This document shows positions 45,356 to 56,030 of a stretch of 64,000 nucleotides of DNA, in pieces. The position numbers and the translations under genes are program-made. This DNA is from Alphaproteobacteria bacterium (GTDB lineage: Bacteria > Pseudomonadota > Alphaproteobacteria > UBA9219 > RGZA01), in the NCBI GenBank assembly GCA_033762625.1, contig JANRLI010000011.1, positions 62,001 to 126,000 of the forward strand, in the 5' to 3' direction. The notes beneath the pieces were generated by a model. It saw nothing but the letters and a program-made list of their open reading frames with translations, did not search any database and had not been told where the DNA came from. The stretch's first letter is position 1. Every line of letters begins with the position of its first letter.

Positions 45356-46720
45356 CTATAATTTTACTGTCGTGAATACAGGATTGATGTCCTGATTCCA
45401 TTCGCTATTAAACAAGCTTATCAGCCGTTCAGCTTCCGTTTGTTCAATATCAATCAGTGTCAGTAAGGGTTCAAGATAACGCGTTTCATCCGCGCCATTG
45501 GAGTTCCGTAGCGCACGGCGGCGTAACCCCTGCACGGCAAGCGTTACCACTTGTTTAACAACGGCAAACATCTTTTGTTTGCCTATCATGGTATCCATGC
45601 CTTGGCTTGGAACATTCGCGCGCGCTTCATTAATTTGCTGTAAATTCCAATCTTTGATTAGCGCTTCGGCCTGATTAAAGGCAGTATCATCATAAAGCAA
45701 GCCAACCCATAACGCAGGTAGTGCTTTAATCATCGCGGCGTTGCCAACATCTGCGCCGCGCATTTCGATGTAGGTTTTGAGACGCACATCAGGAAACATG
45801 GTGGTAAGGTGGTTGATGTAGTCAAACATCTGCGGTTTTTTGCCCGGCAGAGCAGGTAATTTTCCTGCCATGAAATCACGGAAGGATTGACCTGCACAGT
45901 CAATGTAGGTGCTATCGCGGTACACAAAATACATCGGCACATCGAGTGCGTATTGCACATAGCGCTCAAAATTAAACCCGTCTTCGTATACTACTGGCGG
46001 AATACCACAGCGCGCATTATCAACATCCGACCAAACGCTGAAACGGTTGCCATAACGACCGGCGAGCTTGCCTTTTGCAAATGGCGAATTGGCAAATAAC
46101 GCCGCCGCAACCGGTTGTAATGCAAGGCTGACGCGCATTTTACGCACCATATCCGCTTCGCTGGTGAAATCCAGATTGGCCTGTGTTGTGCAGGTCAGTT
46201 GCATCATTTCCAAACCGCGTGTGCCAACTTTTGGCATATACTCGCGCATGATTTTATAACGACCTTTTGGCATCCATGGCAGTTCGTTCACATCTGCGGT
46301 TGGATGATAACCAATGGGCATAAAGGTCACGCCAAGTTCGTCGGCGATTTGCGTGCTTTCATCAATGTGCTTATCCAGCTCATCGCTCATTTCATGCAAA
46401 TGGGATAGCGGTGCGCCCGATAATTCATATTGACCTGCGGGTTCTAATGAAATGCTTTCCCGTCCGCGCTGCAAACCGATTAGCGTTTCACCTTCCATAA
46501 CAGGTTCATAACCAAATCGCGTCATACCTTGCAGCAATGCCTTGATGCCATTTGCGCCTTCATAGGGCACAACCTGATGTGTATTTTTATCAATCACGAA
46601 TTTTTCGTGTTCCGTGCCAATCAGCAAACCGTTTTTCGGTTTTGCGCCCGATGCGTGATAGGCAACAAGTTGGTCGATGCTTTCAATGGGTTCAGCAGCT
46701 TGGGTAGGGAGAACAGACAT
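45356..46720 (-). CDS. gshA: Glutamate-cysteine ligase (plant-type GCS2)
   Basis: First step of glutathione synthesis. 454 residues. GCS2 signatures are LIGTEHEKFVID, GRESISLEPAGQYELSGAPL, PIGYHPTADVNELPWMPKGRY and the CTTQANLDFTSEADMVRKMR block; APLSHLHEMSDELD aligns with plant and alphaproteobacterial enzymes rather than E. coli GshA. Convergent with the FTR1 gene (4-nt gap). The start at 46720 fits the usual N-terminus. Confidence 0.94.
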   Translation of the reverse strand: MSVLPTQAAEPIESIDQLVAYHASGAKPKNGLLIGTEHEKFVIDKNTHQVVPYEGANGIKALLQGMTRFGYEPVMEGETLIGLQRGRESISLEPAGQYELSGAPLSHLHEMSDELDKHIDESTQIADELGVTFMPIGYHPTADVNELPWMPKGRYKIMREYMPKVGTRGLEMMQLTCTTQANLDFTSEADMVRKMRVSLALQPVAAALFANSPFAKGKLAGRYGNRFSVWSDVDNARCGIPPVVYEDGFNFERYVQYALDVPMYFVYRDSTYIDCAGQSFRDFMAGKLPALPGKKPQMFDYINHLTTMFPDVRLKTYIEMRGADVGNAAMIKALPALWVGLLYDDTAFNQAEALIKDWNLQQINEARANVPSQGMDTMIGKQKMFAVVKQVVTLAVQGLRRRALRNSNGADETRYLEPLLTLIDIEQTEAERLISLFNSEWNQDINPVFTTVKL

Positions 46721-46808
46721 TCACGGCCATAAGGGTCAGGGGATGTATTATTAAGTACTAAACCCCTATATAGAGCAAAGGTTTAAAATTTCACCTACCC
46801 CCCAAACC

Positions 46809-47519
46809 TTATGAGTGTTTTAAAGCCTGAATGATGCTTAAGGCCGAAATAGCTGCTGTATCAGCACGTAAGATACGTGGTCCTAGTGTTACAGGCGTAA
46901 CGAATGGCAGGCCGCGCAGCATGGAAAATTCCTTATCCGTGAAGCCACCTTCGGGCCCAACCAGAACGGCAAGCGCTGGCATATTCATGGATGCAAGCGC
47001 AGATGCGATGGGTGTTGCTTCGCCTGCTTCGGCGCATAGTAAAATATGTTTATGTTCATTCCAGCTTTTTAAAAGCACGTCCAGTTTTTGTGCGTCATGG
47101 ATTTTGGGAACCGATAAGCGCTCGCACTGTTCGGCAGCTTCAATCGCAATCGCTTCGTAGCGATCTACGGGAACGCGGCTTACCACAGTGCGCTCGGTGA
47201 TCACGGGGTATAGCGCCGATGCACCAAGTTCAACGGCTTTTTCAACCGTCATGTTGCCATGATTATTTTTAATTGGTGCAAACAACAGCGTTAACTGGCC
47301 TTCATTTGTCTGTTTGCGGGTTTGCTTTTGCGCAGTGAATGTCACATTTTTTTTGGTGATGGCAATCGTGCCTTGCCATTCCCCATCGCGTCCGTTGAAT
47401 ACCAACACCACATCGCCATCCTTCTGGCGCATCACATGTTTAATGTAATGGCTTTGCTTTTCATCGAACGAAAAGGATGAAGTTGCATGTAAATCTGTGC
47501 TGACAAAAAGCCGTATCAT
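46809..47519 (-). CDS. rsmE: 16S rRNA m3U1498 methyltransferase
   Basis: Methylates U1498 of 16S rRNA. 236 residues, SPOUT family. The N-terminal PUA-like part has KQSHYIKHVMRQKDGDVVLVFNGRDGEW. The C-terminal trefoil-knot SAM site has LAVLVGPEGGFTDKEFSML and GPRILRADTAAISALSII. Overlaps the downstream part of the upstream TauE-type gene by 4 nt, indicating cotranscription. Confidence 0.95.
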   Translation of the reverse strand: MIRLFVSTDLHATSSFSFDEKQSHYIKHVMRQKDGDVVLVFNGRDGEWQGTIAITKKNVTFTAQKQTRKQTNEGQLTLLFAPIKNNHGNMTVEKAVELGASALYPVITERTVVSRVPVDRYEAIAIEAAEQCERLSVPKIHDAQKLDVLLKSWNEHKHILLCAEAGEATPIASALASMNMPALAVLVGPEGGFTDKEFSMLRGLPFVTPVTLGPRILRADTAAISALSIIQALKHS

Positions 47520-48310
47520 GTAATTAGTTTTTGGAAGAAGGGCTGGTCAAACAACAGTTTAACACTCATCGACATCGATACAACTACCAACGCTAGCCGT
47601 ACCAATCGGGTGCCGTGTTTAATGACCAGTGATGCGCCGATATAGGAACCGATAAAGCAGCCAACCATCACGATTGCCGCATATGTCCAATGAATATTTG
47701 AACTACCGAAAAAACTTACAAACCCGCCAAGTCCGCCAAAGGTGTTATAAAGTTTTGCATTTGCAGTTGCGCGTGAAAGGGTAGTGCCCAGTAACGAGAC
47801 AGCGCTTAAGGCATAAAAGGTGCCGGAACACGGGCCGAAAAAACCATCATATAATCCAAGCAAAGGTAATGCGCAGAAGGTGTAGATGACAGGGGAGATG
47901 CGCGCAGCGCCGGGTGCATGACCTGCTTGCGGATTAGTAACCAGCCATATGCAAATTAAAATCAGCAGAACGGGGATAAGGATTTTTAAAAAATCATTAG
48001 GGATATGCTGCACCAATGTGCCGCCCAGAATTCCAAAAGCAAACGCTATCAGTGCCCGTGGAAATTCGGTTTTCATATCCAGTTCGCCATGTTGCCAGAA
48101 CCGCAATGTAGCGCTGGAATTTGCTGCAATTGCAGTGGGGAAGTTGGTTGCAATCGCCTGCAGCGGCGTAAGGCCAAGCGCCATAAAACTGGGGATAGTC
48201 AGCAATCCGCCACCGCCAGCCATTGCATTAATCGTGCCTGCGACAAGCCCCATGATAAGCAGGAACGCCATATGCCATAGATTGATATCGGTAAAGGATG
48301 TTTCAGCCAT
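47516..48310 (-). CDS. TauE/SafE-family membrane permease, copy 2
   Basis: 264 residues with about eight hydrophobic segments. The family hallmark is MAGGGGLLTIPSFMALGLTPLQAIATNFPTAIAANSSATLRFW near the N-terminus, repeated in part in the second half (LPLLGLYDGFFGPCSGTFYAL). Members export sulfonates, sulfite or other anions; the substrate here is unknown. It overlaps its tandem paralogue by 1 nt. Confidence 0.88.
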   Translation of the reverse strand: MAETSFTDINLWHMAFLLIMGLVAGTINAMAGGGGLLTIPSFMALGLTPLQAIATNFPTAIAANSSATLRFWQHGELDMKTEFPRALIAFAFGILGGTLVQHIPNDFLKILIPVLLILICIWLVTNPQAGHAPGAARISPVIYTFCALPLLGLYDGFFGPCSGTFYALSAVSLLGTTLSRATANAKLYNTFGGLGGFVSFFGSSNIHWTYAAIVMVGCFIGSYIGASLVIKHGTRLVRLALVVVSMSMSVKLLFDQPFFQKLIT

Positions 48311-49098
48311 TAAAAAATTCCCGGTAAAATTTTATGTAGCAATCCTTGTTGCCACAGCAATTTTATACTCATTGCAAATGACATGATCACCAGTATGGGA
48401 CGGATAAGCCCCGTGCCATGATGAATGACCAGCCGCGCACCAATTTGCCCGCCAATAATATTTCCTACGGCCATCACACTGGCAAATAGCCAGAAAATTT
48501 TTCCCTGTGCCAGAAAAAATAACAACGGCGCAAAATTACTCATCAGGTTATAAAGTTTTGCACGCGCGGTTGCTTCATCGAGTTTTAAACCCAGTAATGC
48601 TACGCCGGAAAGCGCATAAAAACTGCCAGCGCCTGGCCCCAAAAAACCATCATAAAAGCCAATAAAAGGTACAAAAAAACCGATATACAGCGTGAAGGGA
48701 ATTTTTGCATGCGCTTCAACATCTCCCAGTTTTGGGCTGAATAATACCCAACACGCGATGGCAATCAGCAAAAACGGAATGATGCTTTTTAATGTATCAG
48801 GATTTGCAACCATTACCGTTGCTGCGCCCGCAAGTCCGCCAGCGAATGCAAAGAGTGCGGAAGGCAAATATTTTTTTAAACTTAGCTTTCCGGAACGCCA
48901 GAACCGATAGGTGGAACTGAGCGCGCCGAATGTGCCTTGGAATTTATTGGTTGCGAGCGCTGTAACCGGATCAAGCCCGGTTGCCATCAATCCCGGCACG
49001 GTGAGCAATCCGCCGCCGCCCGCCATCGCATCCACTGTTGCGGCCACAACCGCGAGTGCAAAAAGAATAGCCAGGTGAAAAAAATCTGTTTCTATCAT
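48310..49098 (-). CDS. TauE/SafE-family membrane permease, copy 1
   Basis: 262 residues from MIETDFFHLAIL; a TTG start at 49125 would add nine residues. Eight or so TM segments and the pattern MAGGGGLLTVPGLMATGLDPVTALATNKFQGTFGALSSTYRFW are as in copy 2, so the two genes are an old tandem duplication (clearly diverged). They share the same residue blocks FIGFYDGFLGPGAGSFYALS / LGLYDGFFGPCSGTFYALS. Substrate unknown. Confidence 0.88.
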   Translation of the reverse strand: MIETDFFHLAILFALAVVAATVDAMAGGGGLLTVPGLMATGLDPVTALATNKFQGTFGALSSTYRFWRSGKLSLKKYLPSALFAFAGGLAGAATVMVANPDTLKSIIPFLLIAIACWVLFSPKLGDVEAHAKIPFTLYIGFFVPFIGFYDGFLGPGAGSFYALSGVALLGLKLDEATARAKLYNLMSNFAPLLFFLAQGKIFWLFASVMAVGNIIGGQIGARLVIHHGTGLIRPILVIMSFAMSIKLLWQQGLLHKILPGIF

Positions 49099-49387
49099 CC
49101 TTGATGATATAAGTGATTTAAGCAAAGCTGTGCAGTTGAATTTTAGCGCTTGGTGTGCACCCGCTAAGGTCAGTTTTGGTATTTTTGAGTCATTTCAGGC
49201 ATCTTCCTGATATCAAAACCATTTTTAACAAAATTTATTGTTGATGGTGGCGGCTCGCTGATCTGTGACGGCACGGGATAGCCTGTTAAGATATGCAAGT
49301 TTTCCCTTTAATTATTGGGGTTTTAGCACGCAACAGTACGCTAGGAACATGGGTCGCATAAATTAAAAAAGCCTTTAAATTATGCGC

Positions 49388-49416
49388 TTGACGGGTGTGG
49401 GCCAAATACATAATAT
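49388..49416 (+). promoter_or_regulatory. Strong sigma70-like promoter upstream of the str operon
   Basis: TTGACG (49388-49393), exact 17-nt spacer, TAATAT (49411-49416). Each element matches the consensus at 5 of 6. It would give a leader of about 380 nt before rpsL, or start a separate small RNA. Confidence 0.6.
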
Positions 49417-49761
49417 CCGCGCGCTTTCTGAATAGTGCGTGGTTTAAACGGGTCTCCCGGTTCAAAAAATGCAATAAAATCAGGTAAAAACAGGGGGCGC
49501 TTATAGCAAGCAGACATGTGCTGATGGGCTTATTATAAGGTCTAAGTTTTAGAATTGAGTATTTGAATTTTTGAGAGAAGCCGTTGGTATTTTGAGTGGT
49601 TTCGCGTAACAGAGTTGCCGTTTTAGCATTGCTATATATGACTAAAATGACGCGGGTGCCAATTTCTCTCCTCTAAGCTAAAAGCAGGAATGCTTTTGGC
49701 GTTTTATGTTTTGTGTATTGCTGCTTGAAGACGTTCTTGCGGCAGAACTTGAAAAGGCCAA

Positions 49762-49785
49762 GGCCATTTTTAATGGCCGTATGAA
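49762..49785 (+). promoter_or_regulatory. Hairpin in the rpsL leader
   Basis: GGCCAT-TTTTA-ATGGCC hairpin about 20 nt upstream of the rpsL ATG. It may be part of a translational control region (for example by a ribosomal protein), but no known leader motif is recognised. Confidence 0.4.
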
Positions 49786-49799
49786 AAAAGGATCGGCGT

Positions 49800-50171
49800 A
49801 TGCCAACAATTAATCAGCTTATCCGCAAACAGCGCGGATTGAAAAAGACCCGCGATAAGGTTCCTGCTCTGCAAGAATCACCTCAGCGCCGCGGTGTATG
49901 CACTCGCGTTTATACAACCACGCCAAAGAAGCCAAACTCCGCGCTTCGTAAAGTTGCCCGCGTACGCCTCACCAATGGCTTTGAAGTCATTAGCTATATT
50001 CCAGGCGAAAAACATAACCTTCAAGAACACAGTGTTGTAATGATCCGCGGCGGCCGTGTGAAGGATTTACCAGGTGTTCGTTACCACATCATTCGCGGTA
50101 CGCTCGATACCCAAGGCGTGAAAGACCGCAAGCAGCGCCGTTCCAAATATGGCGCGAAGCGTCCGAAATAA
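49800..50171 (+). CDS. rpsL: 30S ribosomal protein S12
   Basis: 123 residues. Signatures are [12 protein letters not shown] and [30 protein letters not shown], the decoding-site loop, and [19 protein letters not shown]. The streptomycin-contact lysines ([11 protein letters not shown]) are wild-type-like. First gene of the str operon. Confidence 0.98.
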   Translation: MPTINQLIRKQRGLKKTRDKVPALQESPQRRGVCTRVYTTTPKKPNSALRKVARVRLTNGFEVISYIPGEKHNLQEHSVVMIRGGRVKDLPGVRYHIIRGTLDTQGVKDRKQRRSKYGAKRPK

Positions 50172-50190
50172 TTTTTAAAAGGAATTAAAC

Positions 50191-50670
50191 ATGTCACGTC
50201 GTCATAGAGCAGAAAAACGCGAAATTCTTCCAGATCCAAAGTTCGGAGATCTTGTCCTTGGCAAGTTCATGAACGTATTGATGATCTCCGGTAAAAAGTC
50301 GGTTGCTGAAAGCATCGTGTACGGTGCGCTTGATAAGGTTCACAAAGTAACCAAAGCCGCAAACGACACTCCACTCGATAATTTCCATAAAGCGCTCAAC
50401 AATGTTCGCCCATTCCTTGAAGTTCGTTCACGCCGTGTGGGTGGTGCGACCTATCAGGTTCCAGTGGATGTTCGCCCTGATCGTGGTCTTGCGCTTGCGA
50501 TGCGTTGGATGATTAACGCTGCTCGCTCACGCAATGAAAAAACCATGATTGATCGCCTTGCTGGTGAAATCATGGATGCGATTAACAATCGCGGCGCTGC
50601 AATCAAGAAGCGTGAAGACACCCATCGTATGGCAGATGCAAACAAGGCATTTGCTCATTATCGTTGGTAA
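50191..50670 (+). CDS. rpsG: 30S ribosomal protein S7
   Basis: 159 residues, slightly longer than the usual 156. The start [19 protein letters not shown] and the conserved [37 protein letters not shown] and [20 protein letters not shown] are as expected. 19 nt downstream of rpsL; nucleates assembly of the 30S head. Confidence 0.98.
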   Translation: MSRRHRAEKREILPDPKFGDLVLGKFMNVLMISGKKSVAESIVYGALDKVHKVTKAANDTPLDNFHKALNNVRPFLEVRSRRVGGATYQVPVDVRPDRGLALAMRWMINAARSRNEKTMIDRLAGEIMDAINNRGAAIKKREDTHRMADANKAFAHYRW

Positions 50671-50722
50671 GAAAGTAACGCTGGTAATTTTATTTTTGTT
50701 CTAAGGTTTAGGAAAATCCGTT

Positions 50723-52801
50723 ATGGCTCGTCAGTATCCTCTCGAAAAATACCGCAACTTCGGCATCATGGCTCACATCGATGCTGGTAAAACGACGACC
50801 ACTGAACGTATTTTGTATTACACCGGAAAATCCCACAAAATCGGCGAAGTGCATGATGGCGCTGCGACCATGGATTGGATGGAACAAGAACAAGAACGCG
50901 GTATTACCATTACTTCAGCTGCGACCACCTGCTTCTGGCAAGGTCACCGTTTGAACATCATCGATACTCCAGGTCACGTTGACTTCACCATTGAGGTTGA
51001 GCGCTCGCTACGTGTACTCGATGGCGCGATTGCTGTGTATGACTCGGTTGCCGGTGTTGAACCGCAATCCGAAACCGTGTGGCGTCAGGCTGATAAGTAT
51101 AATGTTCCACGCATCGCATTCGTCAACAAGATGGATCGTATTGGTGCGAACTTCTTCCGCACCGTTGACATGATGGTTGATCGCCTTGGCGCAAACCCGC
51201 TCGTCACCCAACTCCCGATCGGTACCGAAGCCGAACATAAGGGCATCGTGGACCTTCTTAAAATGAAGGCGATCGTTTGGAAAGATGAAGCGCTGGGCGC
51301 AGAATTTTTTGAAACCGAAATTCCGGATGATCTCAAAGAAAAGGCTGCTGAATACCGCGCCAAGATGTTGGATATGGCAGTTGAAATGGACGATAAGGCA
51401 ATGGAAGCCTATCTGAACGGTCAAGAACCCGATATTGCAACTTTAAAACTTTGCATCCGCAGGGGCACCATCACCCGTAAATTTGTACCAGTATTGTGCG
51501 GTTCTGCATTTAAGAACAAGGGCGTTCAGCCAATGCTTGACGCGGTAGTTGATTATCTGCCTTCACCGCTCGATATTCCATCTGTGAAGGGTACGCACCC
51601 TGATTCAGGTGAAGAAATGACCCGCAAGGCTTCCGATGATGAACCATTCAGCGGTTTAGCTTTCAAGATTATGACCGATCCATTCGTGGGTTCATTGACC
51701 TTCTTCCGTGTTTATTCAGGTAAACTGGAATCAGGTTCATATGTTCACAATACAATCAAAGACAAGCGCGAGCGTATTGGTCGTATGCTATTGATGCACG
51801 CAAATACCCGCGAAGAAATCAAAGAAGCCTATGCGGGTGATATTGTTGCTTTAACCGCTCTTAAGGAAACCACGACCGGTGAAACCCTTTGCGATGAAGC
51901 AAAGCCGATCATTCTGGAACGCATGGTGTTCCCAGAACCAGTTATCGAAGTTGCCATTGAACCAAAGACCAAGGCCGACCAAGAAAAAATGGGTGTTGCT
52001 CTTGCTCGTTTGGCTCAAGAAGATCCGTCTTTCCGCGTTACCTCCGACCAAGAAACCGGCCAGACCGTTTTGAAGGGGATGGGCGAACTTCATCTTGAAA
52101 TTAAGGTCGATATTCTTCGCCGTACCTACAAGGTTGATGCGACCGTTGGCGCACCGCAAGTTGCGTATCGCGAAACCATCAGCAAGAAAGCAACGGTTGA
52201 TTATACCCACAAGAAACAATCGGGTGGTTCGGGTCAGTTTGCCCGCGTTATTATGGAATTCGAACCGCTTGAACCAGGTGCAGGTTTTGAATTCTCGAAT
52301 GATGTTAAAGGCGGGGCAGTTCCAAAAGAGTATATCCCCGGCGTTGAAAAGGGTCTGGAATCGGCAAAGAACACCGGCGTTATCGCTGGCTTCCCTGCGA
52401 TCGATTTCAAGATTACCCTTGTTGATGGCGCATACCACGATGTGGACTCTTCGGCGCTTGCATTTGAAATCGCGTCCAGAGCTGCATTCCGTGAAGGTAT
52501 GCAAAAAGCAGGCCCCGTATTGCTGGAGCCAGTGATGAAGGTTGAAGTGGTAACCCCTGAAGATTACATGGGCGACGTGATTGGCGATTTGAATAGCCGC
52601 CGTGGTCAGGTGCTTGGTATGGATCAACGTGGTAATGCGCGTGTGATCGAAGCATCCGTGCCGCTCGCATCCATGTTCGGTTATGTGAACACCTTGCGCT
52701 CCATGTCGCAGGGCCGTGCAAGTTATTCGATGGAGTTCCATCATTATGATCGGGTTCCGCAGAATGTCGCTGATGAGGTAAAGGCCAAATTGGCAAGTTA
52801 A
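50723..52801 (+). CDS. fusA: Elongation factor G
   Basis: 692-residue translocase. GTPase motifs: [19 protein letters not shown] (G1), RGITITSA (G2), DTPGHVDF (G3), NKMDR (G4). Domains IV/V have [23 protein letters not shown]-type sequence ([22 protein letters not shown]) and [31 protein letters not shown]. Standard length. In the str operon. Confidence 0.98.
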   Translation: MARQYPLEKYRNFGIMAHIDAGKTTTTERILYYTGKSHKIGEVHDGAATMDWMEQEQERGITITSAATTCFWQGHRLNIIDTPGHVDFTIEVERSLRVLDGAIAVYDSVAGVEPQSETVWRQADKYNVPRIAFVNKMDRIGANFFRTVDMMVDRLGANPLVTQLPIGTEAEHKGIVDLLKMKAIVWKDEALGAEFFETEIPDDLKEKAAEYRAKMLDMAVEMDDKAMEAYLNGQEPDIATLKLCIRRGTITRKFVPVLCGSAFKNKGVQPMLDAVVDYLPSPLDIPSVKGTHPDSGEEMTRKASDDEPFSGLAFKIMTDPFVGSLTFFRVYSGKLESGSYVHNTIKDKRERIGRMLLMHANTREEIKEAYAGDIVALTALKETTTGETLCDEAKPIILERMVFPEPVIEVAIEPKTKADQEKMGVALARLAQEDPSFRVTSDQETGQTVLKGMGELHLEIKVDILRRTYKVDATVGAPQVAYRETISKKATVDYTHKKQSGGSGQFARVIMEFEPLEPGAGFEFSNDVKGGAVPKEYIPGVEKGLESAKNTGVIAGFPAIDFKITLVDGAYHDVDSSALAFEIASRAAFREGMQKAGPVLLEPVMKVEVVTPEDYMGDVIGDLNSRRGQVLGMDQRGNARVIEASVPLASMFGYVNTLRSMSQGRASYSMEFHHYDRVPQNVADEVKAKLAS

Positions 52802-52850
52802 GTGAGTTAAGTAGGTTTAATTAAACGTCGTAAAATAAACGGAGAGTAAA

Positions 52851-54038
52851 ATGGCAAAAGAAAAATTTGATCGCAGTAAGCCTCACTGCAACATTGGTAC
52901 CATCGGTCACGTTGACCATGGCAAGACATCTTTGACGGCAGCGATTACCAAAGTTCTCGCCAAGTCCGGCGGCGCGACATTCACTGCGTACGACCAAATC
53001 GATAAGGCGCCAGAAGAACGCGCACGTGGTATTACCATTTCAACCGCACACGTTGAATATCAAACCGCCAACCGTCACTACGCACACGTAGATTGCCCAG
53101 GCCACGCCGACTATGTGAAGAACATGATCACCGGTGCTGCTCAGATGGACGGTGCAATTCTCGTTGTATCTGCTGCTGACGGCCCAATGCCACAAACCCG
53201 CGAACACATTTTGCTTGCTCGCCAAGTAGGTGTTCCTGCAATCGTTGTATTCATGAACAAGATGGATATGGCTGATAAGGATCTGGTTGAATTGGTTGAA
53301 ATGGAAATTCGTGACTTGCTCAAGTCCTACAAGTTCCCAGGCGACGAAATTCCTATCGTGAAGGGCTCAGCGCTTTGCGCATTGGAAGACAAGCAACCAG
53401 AAATCGGCGAACAAGCTGTTCTGAAGTTGATGGAAGCAGTAGATAGCTACATTCCACAACCAAAACGCGAAGTCGATAAGCCATTCTTAATGCCAATTGA
53501 AGACGTGTTCTCAATTTCTGGCCGTGGTACTGTTGTAACCGGCCGTGTTGAACGCGGTATCATCAAGGTAGGCGAAGAAATCGAAATCGTTGGTATTCGT
53601 CCAACCCAAAAGACCATCGTTACCGGCGTTGAAATGTTCCGTAAGCTGCTTGACCAAGGTGAAGCAGGCGACAATATCGGCGCATTGCTCCGTGGTACAA
53701 AGCGTGAAGAAGTTGAACGTGGCCAAGTTTTGGCGAAGCCAGGTACAATTACTCCACACACCAAGTTCAAGGCAGAAATCTACGTTCTGACCAAGGAAGA
53801 AGGCGGTCGTCATACCCCATTCTTCAACGACTACCGTCCACAGTTCTACTTCCGTACAACCGACGTTACTGGTGAAGTTATTCTGCCAGCTGGTACGGAA
53901 ATGGTAATGCCAGGCGACAACATCGCGATTGAAGTGAAGCTTATTGCTCCGATCGCTATGGATGAAGGTCTGCGCTTTGCTATTCGTGAAGGTGGCCGCA
54001 CCGTAGGTGCAGGCGTTGTTGCTAAGATTATCGAGTAA
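52851..54038 (+). CDS. tuf: Elongation factor Tu
   Basis: 395 residues. GTPase motifs are [41 protein letters not shown] and NKMDMAD. Domain II has [18 protein letters not shown]; domain [27 protein letters not shown]. There is a GGAGAG ribosome site. Two large hairpins lie between it and rpsJ. Confidence 0.98.
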   Translation: MAKEKFDRSKPHCNIGTIGHVDHGKTSLTAAITKVLAKSGGATFTAYDQIDKAPEERARGITISTAHVEYQTANRHYAHVDCPGHADYVKNMITGAAQMDGAILVVSAADGPMPQTREHILLARQVGVPAIVVFMNKMDMADKDLVELVEMEIRDLLKSYKFPGDEIPIVKGSALCALEDKQPEIGEQAVLKLMEAVDSYIPQPKREVDKPFLMPIEDVFSISGRGTVVTGRVERGIIKVGEEIEIVGIRPTQKTIVTGVEMFRKLLDQGEAGDNIGALLRGTKREEVERGQVLAKPGTITPHTKFKAEIYVLTKEEGGRHTPFFNDYRPQFYFRTTDVTGEVILPAGTEMVMPGDNIAIEVKLIAPIAMDEGLRFAIREGGRTVGAGVVAKIIE

Positions 54039-54056
54039 CAATCGTTAAGAGGTTTT

Positions 54057-54132
54057 GCGGGGTTAGAGAAATCTAACTCCGCCAATGCCTTAAACTTTCT
54101 AGCGGTTTCTTAATAAAACCGCTTTGGAAAGT
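54057..54132 (+). terminator. Two consecutive strong hairpins between tuf and rpsJ
   Basis: First hairpin: 11-bp stem (54057-54067 with 54072-54082, one G-T wobble) closed by a GAAA tetraloop. Second: AGCGGTTT/AAACCGCT (54101-54108 with 54116-54123), extended by ACTTTC/GAAAGT. No long T-run follows, so they may be processing or partial terminators rather than classic terminators. Confidence 0.5.
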
Positions 54133-54330
54133 AAAGTTTCTGGGTTATATAGGTGCGCTCTTTAAAAAAAGTGGACCTAGTTTTTTATGACAGGGACTAC
54201 CGGATTGTCCGGAAAGTCTGTCAAATGGAAAGTCTTTTTGGCTATTTGCTTTTTGTTGTTGCGTAATGAGGCGCAGTTTTCGGGAAGTAGAGACGCTTAA
54301 GAGCAGGAAAAAAAGAAGAAAGCGATTCTC
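54133..54330 (+). other. rpsJ leader region
   Basis: 198-nt stretch before rpsJ. It contains a small CCGGA-TTG-TCCGG hairpin near 54200-54212 and an A/G-rich run just before the ATG. No promoter or known S10-leader fold can be assigned. Confidence 0.35.
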
Positions 54331-54645
54331 ATGGAAGCGCAAGTTATCCGTATCCGCCTTAAGGCATTTGACCATCGTGTGCTTGACACATCGGTGAGCG
54401 AAATCGTCAACACGGCAAAGCGAACCGGTGCACGCGTACGCGGCCCCATTCCGTTGCCTACACGTTTTGAACGCTTCACTGTGAACCGTGGTCCCCACGT
54501 TGATAAAAAGTCACGTGAACAATTTGAAATCCGCACGCATAAACGCCTGCTCGATATTCTTGAAGCAACGCCGCAAACCATTGATGCGTTGATGAAGCTC
54601 GATTTGGCTGCGGGTGTGGATGTGGAGATTAAGCTTCAGGCTTAA
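54331..54645 (+). CDS. rpsJ: 30S ribosomal protein S10
   Basis: 104 residues. Signatures are [71 protein letters not shown]. First gene of the S10 operon block. The stop is joined to the rplC region (TAATG). Confidence 0.98.
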   Translation: MEAQVIRIRLKAFDHRVLDTSVSEIVNTAKRTGARVRGPIPLPTRFERFTVNRGPHVDKKSREQFEIRTHKRLLDILEATPQTIDALMKLDLAAGVDVEIKLQA

Positions 54646-54656
54646 TGGAGAAAATT

Positions 54657-55403
54657 ATGAGAACAGGTATTGTTGCAAAAAAACTGGGCATGACGAAGGT
54701 CTTTGATGACAAAGGCCAACACGTTGCAGTGACCGTATTGCTGATGAAAGGCAACCAAGTTGTTGCTGTGCGCAGCGAAGAGAAGAATGGCTACACTGCT
54801 GTGCAGATGGGCTTTGACGATGTGAAAGCGAGCCGCTCCAACAAGGCGATGCGCGGTCATTTTGCAAAAGCAAATGTATTGCCAAAGCGCAAGCTCGTTG
54901 AATTCCGCGTTTCAAAAGACGCAGTGCTTGAAGTTGGCGCAGAAATCAGCGCTGAGCATTTCGTACCAGGTCAATTCGTTGACGTAACCGGCACCACGAT
55001 TGGTAAAGGCTTCCAAGGTGTTATCAAGCGCCACAATTTCGGCGGTATGCCAGCATCACACGGTGTTTCGATTACCCATCGCGCACACGGTTCAACCGGT
55101 AACCGCCAAGATCCAGGTCGCGTGTTCAAGAACAAGAAAATGGCCGGCCACATGGGCCAGGTTCGCGCAACCATTCCAAATCTTTCCATTGTTCAAGTTG
55201 ATGCAGAAGAAGGTTTGTTGTTCGTAAGCGGTTCTGTTCCCGGCAGCGAAGGTTCGTTCGTAATGGTACGCGATGCTGTTAAGCGCGCATTGCCTAAGGA
55301 TGCACCAAAGCCAGCTGGCTTGAAGCAAGGCGCGGTTAAAGCGGAAGCAAAAGCTGCGCCAGCAGCTGAAGCGCCAGCCGCAGCTGAAGAAAATAAGGAA
55401 TAA
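54657..55403 (+). CDS. rplC: 50S ribosomal protein L3
   Basis: 248 residues from [16 protein letters not shown], with GGAG upstream; an earlier ATG at 54645 overlaps the rpsJ stop. The conserved loop [42 protein letters not shown] is present. The C-terminus carries an Ala/Glu/Lys-rich tail (about 28 residues after KPAGLKQG) not found in E. coli L3. Confidence 0.96.
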   Translation: MRTGIVAKKLGMTKVFDDKGQHVAVTVLLMKGNQVVAVRSEEKNGYTAVQMGFDDVKASRSNKAMRGHFAKANVLPKRKLVEFRVSKDAVLEVGAEISAEHFVPGQFVDVTGTTIGKGFQGVIKRHNFGGMPASHGVSITHRAHGSTGNRQDPGRVFKNKKMAGHMGQVRATIPNLSIVQVDAEEGLLFVSGSVPGSEGSFVMVRDAVKRALPKDAPKPAGLKQGAVKAEAKAAPAAEAPAAAEENKE

Positions 55404-55406
55404 TCC

Positions 55407-56030
55407 ATGAAGCTCTCAATAAAAAACCTCCAAAACAAAGCCGTAGGCGAAATCGAACTGAACCAAGATGTATTTGGCCAGGATGTTCGTCAGGATCTTT
55501 TGGCACGTGCTATTCATTGGCAATTGTCAAAGCGCCGTGCGGGCACCCACAAGACCAAAGGCATTGCTGACATCAGCGGCACCACCAAGAAGCCTTGGGC
55601 ACAAAAGGGTACTGGCCGCGCACGTCAAGGTTCGTTGCGTTCACCGCAATTCCGTAAGGGTGCTGTAATTTTTGGACCCGTTGTTCGTTCACACGAATAC
55701 GATTTGCCAAAGAAGATTCGCGCTCAAGCATTGCGTGTAGCGCTTTCTGCAAAACAAGCTGAAGGCAAGCTCATTATCATCGATAGCGCCAAGACCACTG
55801 GTATCAAGACCAAGGCGATGGCTGCGGCATTGAAATCACTCGGCGCAAACGAATCCGCGCTGATTATCGATGGCGCAAATATTGACAAAAACTTCGCCCT
55901 TTCCGTACGCAACATCAAGCATGTTGATGTGCTGCCAGAACAAGGCGCGAATGTATATGACATTATCCGCCGCGACACCTTGGTGCTTACCAAGAACGCG
56001 GTTGAACAACTGACGGAGCGCCTGAAATGA
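55407..56030 (+). CDS. rplD: 50S ribosomal protein L4
   Basis: 207 residues. Signatures are GTRAQKTRAEV-like N-terminus absent, but [44 protein letters not shown] and the C-terminal [23 protein letters not shown] are typical. The extended loop lies at about 45-90. Overlaps rplW by 4 nt. Confidence 0.97.
   Translation: MKLSIKNLQNKAVGEIELNQDVFGQDVRQDLLARAIHWQLSKRRAGTHKTKGIADISGTTKKPWAQKGTGRARQGSLRSPQFRKGAVIFGPVVRSHEYDLPKKIRAQALRVALSAKQAEGKLIIIDSAKTTGIKTKAMAAALKSLGANESALIIDGANIDKNFALSVRNIKHVDVLPEQGANVYDIIRRDTLVLTKNAVEQLTERLK

Larger units (their letters stand above)
49099..49799. other. 701-nt region between TauE gene and rpsL: promoter and long leader
   Basis: Only short unconvincing open frames are present here. 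The region contains the promoter at 49388-49416, an AT-rich stretch and a GGCCAT/ATGGCC hairpin close to rpsL (49762-49785). rpoBC, which often precedes rpsL in proteobacteria, is not here. Confidence 0.6.

Noticed and set aside
49286-49474. 62-codon open frame before rpsL
   Set aside because: No family look, no ribosome site, and it overlaps the probable promoter.
49420-49600. 4.5S/6S RNA-like gene after the promoter before rpsL
   Set aside because: The conserved SRP-RNA loop and a 6S-type bulge are not found; only a transcript start can be inferred.
51851-52744. 297-residue open frame antisense to fusA
   Set aside because: A long antisense frame over a highly conserved gene; no domain or start signal is seen.
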